Notes: a model not told the origin generated them from the sequence alone. DNA of 64,000 bases from Ruegeria haliotis (GCF_013377785.1 NZ_JABXWT010000013.1:1-64000), one strand, 5' to 3'. Positions 45,283 through 54,275 are shown, numbered from the stretch's first letter. Translations and numbers: made by a program.

Positions 45283-45936
45283 CTAAAATCCAAGCTTCTC
45301 TCTCAAGCGCAACAGGCGTTGCATCGCGTTATACTGCCAACCCGGTTGATAATTTTGGCGAAACGCGGCTCCACCTGACAACTCAAGGAAGGGACGCGCC
45401 TGCAAGACAGCAAAGTGTTCACCAGACCCGTCCAGAGCGTGGCTCTTGTGAAGATTTAGCCAAGTCAAATTTTCGATTTGTGCAACAGGCAGCAGCGTTT
45501 CAAGTTGTGTTTTGCCGATATCAAGACGTTCAAGTGATGGTATCGTTGAGAGGGGCGATACATCAAAAACCCAAGTGTCGTGAAGATAAATCAGTTTCAA
45601 ATTTGGTAAGCCCTGAAGCGGTTTGAGATCTGAAACCTGTGTCAAATTCACGTCAAGCTGCTCGAGTGTTGCGTTACCTTCCAGCCCAGACAGATCACTT
45701 AAGTTGGTTTCTCGTGCTTTCAGATATTTGAGGTTTGGAATGTCACCGATATTGGCCGGCAGCCTCCGAATTTCAGTAAGATCGTTGAAATTAAGACTAT
45801 TGGTTCCGGCAGCAATTACTTCTGCAACCCGCTGTTCGGCTACCAAAAGCTGTTGGTTTGCAGTTCTAAGCAATTTGTACTGCCAGCCGGCCAACGCAGC
45901 TAAGGCAACAACAAGTATTAAGACGGTCTTTCTCAT
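45283..45936 (-). CDS. membrane-anchored leucine-rich-repeat protein
   Basis: A 217-residue protein with one N-terminal hydrophobic segment (TVLILVVALAALAGWQYKLL), which is a signal anchor or uncleaved signal. It is followed by about five 22-residue leucine-rich repeats of the SDS22/internalin type, running from NLKYLKARETNLSDLSGL through TLEQLDVNLTQVSDLKPL and SLERLDIGKTQLETLLPV. Such repeats bind other proteins; the partner is unknown. Its base composition is visibly more AT-rich than the neighbours, suggesting acquisition. ATG 45936 is chosen to put the hydrophobic segment at the N-terminus; neither start candidate has a strong ribosome binding site. Confidence 0.72.
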   Translation of the reverse strand: MRKTVLILVVALAALAGWQYKLLRTANQQLLVAEQRVAEVIAAGTNSLNFNDLTEIRRLPANIGDIPNLKYLKARETNLSDLSGLEGNATLEQLDVNLTQVSDLKPLQGLPNLKLIYLHDTWVFDVSPLSTIPSLERLDIGKTQLETLLPVAQIENLTWLNLHKSHALDGSGEHFAVLQARPFLELSGGAAFRQNYQPGWQYNAMQRLLRLREKLGF

Positions 45937-46066
45937 ACGATGGGCGGCTATCGCATGAATGCGGTCAATTTGTGACTGCTGCGCACAGTGCGAAAAGCAG
46001 GCTTTCATGCAAGCCGCAGCATTCAGTACTTTGGGCTCAAAGCGGACTTCAACACCCTATCTCCAC

Positions 46067-46094
46067 AAAAAAAGGCCGGGCCATAAGGCCCGGC
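46067..46094 (-). terminator. intrinsic terminator
   Basis: On the minus strand, GCCGGGCC-TTAT-GGCCCGGC (46094 down to 46075) is followed after one C by seven T residues (46073-46067). This is a classic strong Rho-independent terminator. It can serve the response-regulator mRNA and the putative small RNA that precedes it. Confidence 0.9.
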
Positions 46095-46146
46095 AGTCCA
46101 ACAGGGAGGTGCATGTCATAACCCGGACATGCGCGGGTTGGGAGTA
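46067..46146 (-). ncRNA. putative FNR-controlled small RNA
   Basis: I infer a small RNA of about 75-80 bases from its parts: a near-perfect FNR box 30-40 bases upstream, -10-like hexamers (TATCTT, complement at 46152-46157, or TAGTTT, complement at 46146-46151), two alternative stem-loops, a CCTCCC segment (complement at 46104-46109) able to pair with Shine-Dalgarno sequences, and the terminator at 46067-46094. The stems are 46111-46117 with 46126-46132 (seven pairs) and 46120-46125 with 46134-46139 (six pairs); they exclude each other. No open reading frame fits. It could instead be simply the 3' untranslated region of the response-regulator mRNA. Confidence 0.5.
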
Positions 46147-46173
46147 AACTAAAGATACCTACAGAGTATCACT

Positions 46174-46187
46174 TTGATCCAAGTCAA
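46174..46187. promoter_or_regulatory. FNR/FnrL binding site
   Basis: TTGATCCAAGTCAA matches the FNR consensus TTGAT-N4-ATCAA at nine of ten fixed positions. It lies 12 bases beyond the stop of the response-regulator gene. Its centre, at 46180.5, is 35-42 bases before the likely start of the putative minus-strand small RNA, a typical class II activator position. No plus-strand gene begins within 800 bases. Confidence 0.65.
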
Positions 46188-46198
46188 TCTATATCCAG

Positions 46199-46885
46199 TT
46201 ACGACACCAGCCTATATCCGCCCGATTCTGTGACCAAAAGGCGCGCGTTCGACGGATCCGGCTCGATCTTTTGGCGCAGGCGATAGATGTGCGTTTCCAG
46301 CGTATGCGTCGTTACACCGGCGTTGTAACCCCAGACCTCATGCAGCAGCACATCGCGCGCGACCACCCCGTCGGTCGAGCGATACAGGAACTTGAGGATA
46401 TTGGTTTCCTTCTCGGTCAACCGAATTTTACGGTCTTCCTCGGTGATCAGCATCTTCATTGCCGGTTTGAACGTATAAGGCCCAAGCACAAAGACGGCGT
46501 CTTCGGACTGTTCGTGCTGACGCAATTGCGCACGGATACGGGCGAGCAGAACCGGAAACTTGAAAGGCTTTGAGACATAGTCATTTGCACCCGCATCCAA
46601 ACCCAAAATGGTGTCGGCGTCACTGTCATGACCGGTCAGCATCAGGATCGGGCTTTTGACGCCTTGCTTGCGCATCAGGCGGCACAGCTCGCGCCCGTCG
46701 GTGTCCGGCAGGCCGACGTCCAGAATGACCAGATCGTAGATCGCCTCTCGCGCGCGTTCCATTGCAGATTGACCGTCATGTGCCTCGAACACATCAAAAT
46801 CCTCGGTCATCACAAGTTGCTCGCTGAGCGCCTCACGCAGGTCTTCGTCGTCATCCACCAGCAGGATTTTCTTGAGCTGAGCCAT
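46199..46885 (-). CDS. OmpR/PhoB-type response regulator (CenR-like)
   Basis: A 228-residue two-component regulator. The receiver domain has the acidic pocket VDDDED, the phospho-acceptor Asp56 in VILDVGLPDTDGR, the Thr in MLTGHDSD and Lys in VSKPFK. The C-terminal winged-helix DNA-binding domain includes RLTEKETNILKFLYRSTDGV and THTLETHIYRLRQKIEPDPS. It resembles the single-copy, essential CenR type of Rhodobacter and Caulobacter, which controls envelope and division genes, but I cannot prove orthology. ATG 46885 follows AGGAGG. There is no histidine kinase gene next to it, as is usual for this regulator. Confidence 0.87.
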   Translation of the reverse strand: MAQLKKILLVDDDEDLREALSEQLVMTEDFDVFEAHDGQSAMERAREAIYDLVILDVGLPDTDGRELCRLMRKQGVKSPILMLTGHDSDADTILGLDAGANDYVSKPFKFPVLLARIRAQLRQHEQSEDAVFVLGPYTFKPAMKMLITEEDRKIRLTEKETNILKFLYRSTDGVVARDVLLHEVWGYNAGVTTHTLETHIYRLRQKIEPDPSNARLLVTESGGYRLVS

Positions 46886-47047
46886 TTCCCGGTCCTCCTA
46901 AGCCTTTTCCATCACTTGCGTGTGGAATATGCAATCAACAAGATTTGCTGCAACGGTCTCACGCTCTCGTGTCCGACACAGTGTAAATGTTTCACATTTC
47001 CCGCGATAAGCGATAGGAAAAGGCCCAAACGTTATAGGATAACATAG

Positions 47048-48142
47048 ATGAGTCTTATCCCGGATATCACCGAACTGCTGGCGCGGGCCCGCGCGGACTT
47101 GCGCATGGGTGTAGCTGTGGCGCTGACAGACGACAGCGGATTTTGCGTACTTGCGGTGGCGACTGAGACGCTCAGCCCACAGCGTCTGGCTGATCTGCGG
47201 GGCCTTGGCGGCGATCTTGTTGTTACGATCACCGATCGCAGGGCAGAGACACTCAAGGCGCGTGCCTATGACGGTGATCTGGCGCGAGTTTTGATTCCGG
47301 CAGATGCGGATATCGGATGGGTGCAGGCCGTGGCTGACCCGTCGGATGACCTGAACGCGCCGATGAAAGGGCCGTTGATGACGGAACGGCAGGGCAACGC
47401 CAATCTGCACCGTATTGCCATCGCACTGACCAAAACCGCCCGCCTTCTTCCGGCGGCGGTCGTGGTACCGGTCGAGGACGGGCGGGCGTTTGCCGCAGCT
47501 CACGGCCTGACATGTATCGACCACACCCGCGCGGCCCCTCATCTGGCTGACCGCAGCACCTTGCACGAGGTGGTCGCCGCCCGCCTGCCGATGGAGGTAT
47601 CCGAGGCTGGACGGTTGCATGTCTTCCGCCCAGAGGACGGTGGTGAAGAGCATTATGCCGTGGAAATTGGCCGCCCGGATCGCAACAAACCGGTTTTGGC
47701 TCGTCTGCACTCGGCCTGTTTCACCGGTGATCTGATGGGCAGCCTGAAATGCGATTGCGGACCGCAGCTACGAGGGGCACTGGCGCAGATGGGGACCGAA
47801 GGGTCTGGTGTCCTGCTCTACCTGAATCAGGAAGGGCGCGGTATTGGTCTGGCGAACAAAATGCGCGCGTATTTTCTGCAGGATCAGGGATTCGACACGG
47901 TCGAAGCCAATCACAGACTGGGATTCGAAGATGACGAGCGTGATTTCCGCCTCGGCTCTGATATTCTGAAATCGTTGGGCTTTGGCTCTGTGCGTCTGCT
48001 GACCAACAACCCCGCCAAGATCGCGATGATGGAGCGCACGGGCATCGCCGTGACCGAGCGTGTTCCGCTGAAGGTGGGCGAAACCGCGCATAATCGCGGG
48101 TACTTGGCGACCAAGGCTGCAAAATCGGGGCATTTGCTGTGA
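47048..48142 (+). CDS. ribA: GTP cyclohydrolase II with N-terminal extension
   Basis: A 364-residue riboflavin-pathway enzyme that opens GTP to 2,5-diamino-6-ribosylamino-4(3H)-pyrimidinone 5'-phosphate. The C-terminal 200 residues are canonical RibA: zinc cysteines in LHSACFTGDLMGSLKCDCGP, then LLYLNQEGRGIGLANKMRAY and LLTNNPAKIAMMERTGI. The N-terminal 150 residues occupy the place of RibB in bifunctional enzymes, but the DDEDRENEGD active-site motif of RibB is missing, so this half is probably not a dihydroxybutanone phosphate synthase. The GTG of the next gene overlaps its stop (GTGA). A separate ribB would be needed elsewhere. Confidence 0.9.
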   Translation: MSLIPDITELLARARADLRMGVAVALTDDSGFCVLAVATETLSPQRLADLRGLGGDLVVTITDRRAETLKARAYDGDLARVLIPADADIGWVQAVADPSDDLNAPMKGPLMTERQGNANLHRIAIALTKTARLLPAAVVVPVEDGRAFAAAHGLTCIDHTRAAPHLADRSTLHEVVAARLPMEVSEAGRLHVFRPEDGGEEHYAVEIGRPDRNKPVLARLHSACFTGDLMGSLKCDCGPQLRGALAQMGTEGSGVLLYLNQEGRGIGLANKMRAYFLQDQGFDTVEANHRLGFEDDERDFRLGSDILKSLGFGSVRLLTNNPAKIAMMERTGIAVTERVPLKVGETAHNRGYLATKAAKSGHLL

Positions 48143-48639
48143 CACCAGACGATCTGGTCCTGACCCCTCGTGGGGTTCGGTTCCATGGTCGGGTGTTTCC
48201 ATGCTCAATCGGCAAGGGCGGGTTGAGCAATTCGAAACGTGAAGGGGACGGGGCCACTCCGACCGGGGTGCATCGCATCTTAGGTATGCTGTATCGCCCC
48301 GACCGGATCGCAGCACCGACCCATTGGGCGCAGCCTATCGGTCCGCAGGATCTATGGTCTGATGACGTCAGTGACAGCGGCTACAACCAATTAGTCAGCG
48401 CGCCATATCCGTTCAGTCACGAAAAACTGCGCCGCGCAGACCCGCTCTATGATTTGGTTCTGATCACGGATTGGAACTGGCCGAATGCTGTGCCGGGTTG
48501 GGGGTCAGCGATTTTTCTGCATCAATGGCGTCGGCCCGGTTATCCAACTGAAGGGTGCGTAGCGTTTCGCCGTGATCACCTGCATTGGATCGCCGGTCAG
48601 ATTGCACCGGGCACACGCCTGATTATTCCTGCGGCCTGA
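48139..48639 (+). CDS. L,D-transpeptidase (YkuD) family protein
   Basis: A 166-residue YkuD-domain protein. The catalytic region is SAIFLHQWRRPGYPTEGCVA, where His and the nucleophilic Cys follow the H...[ST]xGC pattern, with KREGDGATPTGVHRI near residue 35. There is no signal peptide or LysM domain, so a periplasmic peptidoglycan crosslinking role is uncertain; related small proteins are annotated as L,D-transpeptidase catalytic domain proteins. Translation is coupled to ribA through GTGA. It overlaps the convergent yggS gene by 17 bases. Confidence 0.8.
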   Translation: MTPDDLVLTPRGVRFHGRVFPCSIGKGGLSNSKREGDGATPTGVHRILGMLYRPDRIAAPTHWAQPIGPQDLWSDDVSDSGYNQLVSAPYPFSHEKLRRADPLYDLVLITDWNWPNAVPGWGSAIFLHQWRRPGYPTEGCVAFRRDHLHWIAGQIAPGTRLIIPAA

Positions 48640-49282
48640 CCCGCTCGCCAAAGATGGCTGATCCGACGCGCACATGTGTGGCCCCCAGAGCAATGGCCTG
48701 CTCAAAATCGCTACTCATGCCCATGGACAACCCGGGCAGCCCGTTGCGGGCGGCGATCTTGGCGAGCAATGCAAAATGCAGTGAAGGTTCTTCGTCGACC
48801 GGGGGGATGCACATCAACCCCCGGACAGGCAGATCCAAAGCCTGACACTCGGCCACAAATCCATCCGCATCAGCGGGTAGAATACCCGCTTTTTGGTCTT
48901 CTTCCCCGGTGTTGACCTGAATGAACAGATCCGGGCAGGATCCGATCTCTTGCGCCAGTCGCGCCAGTGTGTTGGCCAGCTTTGGTCGATCAACCGAATG
49001 GATGGCATTGCACAGTTCCATGGCCTGACGCGCCTTGTTGGTCTGTAGCGGGCCAATCAGATGCAGGTCGATACCATCAAACCGATCTCTGAAACCCGGC
49101 CATTTCCCGGCGGCCTCTTGTACCCGGTTCTCACCAAAACAGCGGTGCCCCTGTTCCAGTACAGCTTGAACCCGGTCATCCGGCTGCACTTTTGACACAG
49201 CGATCAATTTCACCGATCCAGCAGAACGATCAGCATTGGCTTCGGCTTTGGCAATACGGGCAGTGGTGTCTTGCAGCGACAT
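48623..49282 (-). CDS. yggS: YggS/ProsC-family PLP homeostasis protein
   Basis: A 219-residue pyridoxal-phosphate-binding TIM-barrel protein without known enzymatic activity, which controls free PLP and amino-acid balance. The PLP lysine is in VKLIAVSKVQPDDRV. Other motifs are RCFGENRVQEAAGKW, LHLIGPLQTNK and the phosphate site SMGMSSDFEQAIALGATHVR near the C-terminus, followed by VGSAIFGER. ATG 49282 is the family start; upstream in-frame codons lead into the porin terminator. It converges on the YkuD gene. Confidence 0.92.
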   Translation of the reverse strand: MSLQDTTARIAKAEANADRSAGSVKLIAVSKVQPDDRVQAVLEQGHRCFGENRVQEAAGKWPGFRDRFDGIDLHLIGPLQTNKARQAMELCNAIHSVDRPKLANTLARLAQEIGSCPDLFIQVNTGEEDQKAGILPADADGFVAECQALDLPVRGLMCIPPVDEEPSLHFALLAKIAARNGLPGLSMGMSSDFEQAIALGATHVRVGSAIFGERVRPQE

Positions 49283-49336
49283 GGTGATCCTCAATCTGTC
49301 TTTCGCGCAGAAAAACACCAAGTTGATGCAAAAGAA

Positions 49337-49362
49337 AAGGGCGGGTCCGAAGACCCGCCCTT
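49337..49362 (-). terminator. intrinsic terminator of the porin gene
   Basis: On the minus strand AAGGGCGGGTC and GACCCGCCCTT form an 11-base stem closed by a UUCG tetraloop, with TTTTCTTT after it. It lies 23 bases beyond the porin stop and 55 bases before yggS. Confidence 0.92.
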
Positions 49363-49384
49363 AAACCTTGCAGTTCAGATCAAC

Positions 49385-50431
49385 TTAGAAGTTGAACTGG
49401 GCACCGAAGTCGGCACGAGTCTGCGAGTCGCAGGTGTCACAGTCGTTGACACCGATACCACCACGCAGCGATGCACCACCGCCCAGGTCGTAGATGGCAC
49501 CAATTGCGACCTGCTGAAGGTCTTCGTCAGCGTTACCGTCACCGTAGGTGAACAGCAGGGTGGTTGCGGCGCCCAGGTTGTAGGCAGCCGACAGACCCCA
49601 TGCAGTGCCGTCGGTCGCGTCGACTTCGGTCGCGTCGTCCGCGACAAACAGAGTACCCGAGAAGTCACCCCATTCGCCACCCAAGGTCAGAACGGTCAGG
49701 CTTGGGTCGGAACCCGAACCACCGTCAGTTTGACCATAGGCCACAGCAGCGGTGATGTTGTTGAAGACATAGGTCGCGCTGATGTCCCAACGGTCACCGT
49801 CAGTGGTGGTCGAGGTTGTACCGCCAGCAGCAACAGTTGTAGTCTGAGCTTGGTCATACGATGCGCCAAACGAGAAATCACCAACTGCGTACTGGAAGAA
49901 CACAGCGTTCGAGCCAGAACCGGTCGAGTCGTAGGACAGGAACGAGTAGTCAACACCCGAGTACTGACCAGCGAACAATTCCAAACCAACTTCGTTACCG
50001 TAGTAGTTTGCCAGGTTGTCGAACGAACCAGCGACGTTACCTGCGTCAACACGCAGACCACCGTAGATGACCGAGAAGCGCGCGCCGTTCAGGCCAGCTT
50101 CGTTGGCTTCGCCGTTGGCCGAGTTTTCGTCAGCTTGCAGACGAACACGACCTTCAAAGCGAACGCCACCGTCAGTTTCTGCGATGCCGTCGATGTTCAG
50201 GCGGAAGCGCGAGACCAGAATGGCGTCGTCGGTCTCAGCGCTCGATTCTGCAGTTACGTCATCTGCAGTACCAGTCAGGCCATCTGCACCAGGTCCGGTA
50301 ACGGTGGTGGTTTCGGCGCGATCTTCTGCGTATCCAATACCAAAACGGCCATAACCGCTAAAGTTTACTTCGGCCGCTGCAACACCTGCGGTTGCGATCA
50401 GTGCGGTCGATGCGAAGAGAACTTTTTTCAT
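49385..50431 (-). CDS. major outer-membrane porin
   Basis: A 348-residue porin of the Rhodobacter/Roseobacter 16-stranded type. The signal peptide KKVLFASTALIATAGVAAA precedes the first strand EVNFSGYGRFGIGYAED, and the protein ends in phenylalanine (GAQFNF), the insertion signal recognised by BamA. The loops are rich in Gly, Thr, Asp and Ala. Codon choice is strongly biased toward a few codons, consistent with very high expression. ATG 50431 follows GAGGGAAA. The tetraloop terminator after it and the long 273-base upstream region suggest an independent, regulated transcript. Confidence 0.92.
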   Translation of the reverse strand: MKKVLFASTALIATAGVAAAEVNFSGYGRFGIGYAEDRAETTTVTGPGADGLTGTADDVTAESSAETDDAILVSRFRLNIDGIAETDGGVRFEGRVRLQADENSANGEANEAGLNGARFSVIYGGLRVDAGNVAGSFDNLANYYGNEVGLELFAGQYSGVDYSFLSYDSTGSGSNAVFFQYAVGDFSFGASYDQAQTTTVAAGGTTSTTTDGDRWDISATYVFNNITAAVAYGQTDGGSGSDPSLTVLTLGGEWGDFSGTLFVADDATEVDATDGTAWGLSAAYNLGAATTLLFTYGDGNADEDLQQVAIGAIYDLGGGASLRGGIGVNDCDTCDSQTRADFGAQFNF

Positions 50432-50468
50432 CTTGTTTCCCTCGGTTTCAAAAGTTTTATCTACTCGA

Positions 50469-50492
50469 CACATGCCTCAGCACATGTCTCAG
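50469..50492. repeat. 12-base tandem repeat in the porin upstream region
   Basis: CACATGCCTCAG (50469-50480) and CACATGTCTCAG (50481-50492) are directly repeated with one difference, and CACGG after them begins like a third copy. They lie 38-61 bases upstream of the porin start. The rest of the 273-base gap (50432-50704) shows no ORF. Confidence 0.6.
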
Positions 50493-50704
50493 CACGGACA
50501 CCGTTTCGCTCTTTTTGCCCCCTTCACGCAAGCTTGGCTTAAGCGCTCTGGTGTCATTGGGGGTAAATTGGTGCAAGGATGCCACAGTCTTTTTCACCCC
50601 CTGACCAAGTCATACGCAGCTATTTCATAAGAATAGGGTTGTTGCGCCAAGGGTCCTTGTCTAGGAGTATCACTCGAACACCGCACAAACAGGACCTACC
50701 GACA

Positions 50705-51187
50705 ATGCGCCTGCCGAAGATTTTGGGTTTGATCATGCTGACCGCCGCTCTTTCGGCATGCGGACAGAATCGAAGCGCGACGACGTACAATCCCAACCTT
50801 GTTGGGGGCAATTCAGATGAGCGGGAGCTGAACGACCCTGAACGTTCGACCATCTGGGATGTATTCGGCCGCAGTGATGCCGAACAGACCACCAACGTGA
50901 ATCGGTATTTGTGGTCGGCATCGCTGGATGTTCTCAACTTTCTGCCCGTGCAAGAGGTTGATCCGTTTACCGGCGTGATCGTAACGGGTTACGGCACCCC
51001 ACCGGGCGGCGGGCGCTCGTACCGGGCCACCGTACACATCAGTGACCCGGCCCTTGCCGCGCGGTCCCTGTCTGTTGGGCTTCAATCCAGCGGAGGGGCG
51101 CCTGTCAGTGCCGCAACGACCCGCGCGGTCGAGGATGCGATCCTGTCACGGGCACGTCAGCTGCGCATTGCGGACAACAAGTTCTAG
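50705..51187 (+). CDS. DUF3576 family lipoprotein
   Basis: A 160-residue lipoprotein; the lipobox LSAC gives Cys19 as the acylated residue. The body matches DUF3576, with STIWDVFGRSDAEQTTNVNR and YLWSASLDVLNFLPVQEVDP followed by FTGVIVTGYGTPPGGGRSYR. Its function is unknown, but it commonly precedes leuS-lptE-holA in alphaproteobacteria, and the linkage to lptE hints at a role in envelope assembly. ATG 50705 starts the signal sequence. The gap to leuS is 69 bases. Confidence 0.85.
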   Translation: MRLPKILGLIMLTAALSACGQNRSATTYNPNLVGGNSDERELNDPERSTIWDVFGRSDAEQTTNVNRYLWSASLDVLNFLPVQEVDPFTGVIVTGYGTPPGGGRSYRATVHISDPALAARSLSVGLQSSGGAPVSAATTRAVEDAILSRARQLRIADNKF

Positions 51188-51256
51188 CAACCCGACGAAA
51201 ATCGCAATAATACCACGCCGGGTTCCTACCCGGCGTTTTCATTCACGAAGGACCGC

Positions 51257-53797
51257 ATGATGTCGCGTTACTCGGCCACCGAAATCGAAGCAAAATGGCA
51301 AGAGGCCTGGGGCAAGGCCGGGATTTTCACCGCCAGCCACAAAGCGGACAAGCCGAAATACTATGTGCTTGAGATGTTTCCCTACCCTTCGGGCCGAATC
51401 CATATGGGGCATGTGCGCAATTATACGATGGGCGACGTGATCGCGCGGCATAAACTGGCGACGGGGCACAACGTATTGCATCCGATGGGCTGGGACGCGT
51501 TCGGGATGCCTGCGGAAAACGCTGCGATGGCCATTGGGGGACACCCCAAAGACTGGACCTACGGCAATATCGCCGACATGCGCAGTCAGATGAAACCGCT
51601 GGGTCTGTCCATCGACTGGAGCCGTGAATTCGCCACCTGCGACCCAGAATATTACGGTCAGCAACAGGCGCTGTTTCTCGACATGCTCGAGGCCGGGCTG
51701 GTCTATCGCAAAAACGCCATCGTGAACTGGGACCCGGTCGATATGACCGTTCTAGCCAACGAACAGGTGGAACAGGGGCGCGGCTGGCGCTCGGGCGCTT
51801 TGGTCGAGCGCCGCGAGCTGACGCAGTGGTTTTTCAAAATCTCGGATTATTCCGAAGAATTGCTGGACGCACTGGACACGCTGGACAACTGGCCCGCCAA
51901 AGTGCGCCTGATGCAGGAAAACTGGATCGGTAAATCGCGCGGTCTGCAATTCTCGTTCGAGCGCACCGATGAGGGTGAGCCAATCACCGTTTATACCACG
52001 CGCCCGGATACGCTGTTGGGCGCATCGTTTGTTGGTATCTCCCCTGATCATCCGATTGCCAAGCAGCTTGAAGCAGAAAGCGCGGAGGTAGCTGAGTTTG
52101 TTGCAGAATGCCGCAAAGGCGGCACAACGGAAGAAGCCATCGAAACCGCTGAAAAGTTGGGTTATGACACAGGCATCCGGGTCAAACACCCGCTGAACCC
52201 GAATTGGGAACTGCCGGTCTGGATCGCAAACTTCATCCTGATGGATTACGGCACCGGCGCGATCTTTGCCTGCCCGGCGCATGATCAGCGTGATCTGGAT
52301 TTCTGCCGTAAATACGATCTGCCGGTGGTCGATACATTCTTTGCGCTGGATGATGACACGCCGGTCGACAAAATCGCATTTGTCCCGCCGAAAACCGAAA
52401 AGGTCCGCTGGGTGAATCACTTCGCAGGCCTGGCCGAGGCTACGGGTGACGAGGCGATCAACGCCACTGTCGATTTCGCTGAAAAGGCGGGTTGGGGCGA
52501 AGGCGTCACCAAGTACCGCCTGCGCGATTGGGGTCTGTCCCGCCAGCGCTATTGGGGTTGCCCGATTCCCGTGGTGCATTGCGATGCTTGCGGTGTGGTG
52601 CCCGAGAAAAAGGAAAACCTTCCCGTTCGCCTACCCGACGATGTCACATTCGATAAACCGGGCAATCCGTTGGACCGCCATCCAACCTGGCGCGATTGCA
52701 CCTGCCCCTCTTGCGGTGCACCGGCCAAGCGCGAAACCGACACGATGGATACATTCGTCGATTCGTCGTGGTATTTCGCCCGCTTCACCGCACCGCACGC
52801 CGAAACACCGACCGATCTGGCCGAGGCCGAATACTGGATGAACGTAGATCAGTATATCGGCGGCATTGAGCATGCGATTCTGCACCTGCTTTATTCTCGC
52901 TTCTTTGCGCGCGCGATGCAGATCACCGGCCACCTGCCGAGAAAGGCCATTGAGCCTTTTGATGCGCTTTTCACCCAAGGCATGGTGACGCACGAGATTT
53001 ACCAGACCCGCGACGCCAATGGCCGCCCGGTCTATCACCTGCCAGAGGATGTAACCGACGGAAAATTGGCCGATGGCACCGAGGTCGAGATCATCCCCTC
53101 TGCCAAGATGTCCAAATCCAAGAAAAACGTGGTCGACCCTGTCAGCATCATCTCGGCTTTCGGCGCTGACACTGCGCGTTGGTTTGTGCTGTCCGATTCG
53201 CCACCTGAACGTGACGTGGAATGGACCGCCGCCGGGGCTGAGGCCGCCTATAAGCACCTGAATCGGGTGTGGAACCTGTGCGACAAAATCGGCGCGATGG
53301 ACCCCGATGCCAAGGGCCAAGGCGATCAGGATCTGCTGCGCGAGATGCACAAAACCATCCGCGACGTGACCCTTGGCGTTGAAAGCTTTGGCTTCAACGC
53401 GGCCATTGCAAAGCTTTACGCATTCACCAACACGCTGGCGAAATCCAAGGCAGGCGCAGCTGCGCAAAAGCAAGCCATCAAGACGTTGGCTCAGCTAATG
53501 TCACCAATGGTGCCGCATCTGGCCGAGGATATCTGGGCACATCAGGGCGGCGAAGGTCTGGTTGCCACCGCGCCATGGCCAGTGGCTGACGAGGCGATGT
53601 TGGTCGATGACACCGTCACTCTGCCGATCCAGATCAACGGCAAACGCCGGGCGGAAATCAGCGTTCCGATGGATATGGACAAGGTCGAGGTTGAAAAAAT
53701 CGCGCTCAGCACCGAAGCTGTGCAAAAGGCGCTGAACGGCGCCGCTCCGAAAAAAGTGATCGTAGTCCCGGGCCGAATCGTAAATGTCGTTGTTTGA
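51257..53797 (+). CDS. leuS: leucyl-tRNA synthetase
   Basis: An 846-residue class Ia aminoacyl-tRNA synthetase. The HIGH-like motif is in [20 protein letters not shown], the editing domain (CP1) spans about residues 220-400 with [13 protein letters not shown], and the KMSKS loop is [14 protein letters not shown]. The length is normal for bacterial LeuRS. Two adjacent ATG codons (51257 and 51260) can start it; AAGGA is upstream, at a slightly better distance for the second. Its end overlaps lptE by 14 bases. Confidence 0.95.
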   Translation: MMSRYSATEIEAKWQEAWGKAGIFTASHKADKPKYYVLEMFPYPSGRIHMGHVRNYTMGDVIARHKLATGHNVLHPMGWDAFGMPAENAAMAIGGHPKDWTYGNIADMRSQMKPLGLSIDWSREFATCDPEYYGQQQALFLDMLEAGLVYRKNAIVNWDPVDMTVLANEQVEQGRGWRSGALVERRELTQWFFKISDYSEELLDALDTLDNWPAKVRLMQENWIGKSRGLQFSFERTDEGEPITVYTTRPDTLLGASFVGISPDHPIAKQLEAESAEVAEFVAECRKGGTTEEAIETAEKLGYDTGIRVKHPLNPNWELPVWIANFILMDYGTGAIFACPAHDQRDLDFCRKYDLPVVDTFFALDDDTPVDKIAFVPPKTEKVRWVNHFAGLAEATGDEAINATVDFAEKAGWGEGVTKYRLRDWGLSRQRYWGCPIPVVHCDACGVVPEKKENLPVRLPDDVTFDKPGNPLDRHPTWRDCTCPSCGAPAKRETDTMDTFVDSSWYFARFTAPHAETPTDLAEAEYWMNVDQYIGGIEHAILHLLYSRFFARAMQITGHLPRKAIEPFDALFTQGMVTHEIYQTRDANGRPVYHLPEDVTDGKLADGTEVEIIPSAKMSKSKKNVVDPVSIISAFGADTARWFVLSDSPPERDVEWTAAGAEAAYKHLNRVWNLCDKIGAMDPDAKGQGDQDLLREMHKTIRDVTLGVESFGFNAAIAKLYAFTNTLAKSKAGAAAQKQAIKTLAQLMSPMVPHLAEDIWAHQGGEGLVATAPWPVADEAMLVDDTVTLPIQINGKRRAEISVPMDMDKVEVEKIALSTEAVQKALNGAAPKKVIVVPGRIVNVVV

Positions 53798-54275
53798 CCG
53801 CAGAACCCTGTTGATGCTTCCGCTGGCGCTGGCCGCCTGCGGCTTTGAACCGGTTTACGCCCCCGGCGGATCGGGATCGGAACTATTCGGAAAAGTTGCC
53901 GTCTCGGCCCCGAACACGGTTGAAAGCTATCTTCTGGTCCAGAACCTGGAACAACAGCTGGGCCGCAGCGCAAGTTCTGGCAACGACTACAATCTGGATG
54001 TGCAGGTTTCGACCGTCATCCGGGGTGCTGCGATCACGACAACAAACGAAACAAACCGCTACACCATCGATGGGCAGGCGCAATATGCGCTCAGGTCGAA
54101 TGAAACCGGGCAAGTCGTGGCATCCGGGACGGTGACCGATTTCGTGGGCTACTCGGCTGCCGGATCGACCGTATCCACGCTGGCAGACGAACGTGACGCA
54201 AAAGAACGCCTGATGGTGATTCTGTCAGGCCAGATCGTGAATCGCCTCTATACCACTCCGGGTCTCGCCACATGA
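53784..54275 (+). CDS. lptE: LPS-assembly lipoprotein LptE
   Basis: A 163-residue lipoprotein that plugs LptD in the outer membrane and helps deliver lipopolysaccharide to the cell surface. The lipobox LAAC has Cys19, followed by [10 protein letters not shown], and the C-terminal part [20 protein letters not shown] matches the family end. Position between leuS and holA is the classical LptE location in Gram-negative bacteria. The start overlaps leuS by 14 bases and the stop overlaps holA as ATGA, so all are translationally coupled. Confidence 0.9.
   Translation: MSLFDRRTLLMLPLALAACGFEPVYAPGGSGSELFGKVAVSAPNTVESYLLVQNLEQQLGRSASSGNDYNLDVQVSTVIRGAAITTTNETNRYTIDGQAQYALRSNETGQVVASGTVTDFVGYSAAGSTVSTLADERDAKERLMVILSGQIVNRLYTTPGLAT

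Noticed and set aside
46111..46139. H-type pseudoknot in the putative small RNA
   Set aside because: The two stems interleave as a pseudoknot would, but the third loop would have only one base to span a seven-pair stem, so alternative hairpins are more likely.
46886..47047. Possible FMN riboswitch before ribA
   Set aside because: The 160-base divergent region is too short for it together with the regulator leader, and none of the conserved RFN-element helices could be seen.
50469..50492. CRISPR-like repeat
   Set aside because: Only two 12-base units directly adjacent to each other, without spacers or cas genes.
49271..50542. A 423-codon open frame antisense to the porin gene
   Set aside because: It is a by-product of the strong codon bias of the porin. 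It has low-complexity Thr/Val/Cys-rich sequence, no ribosome binding site and no family resemblance.
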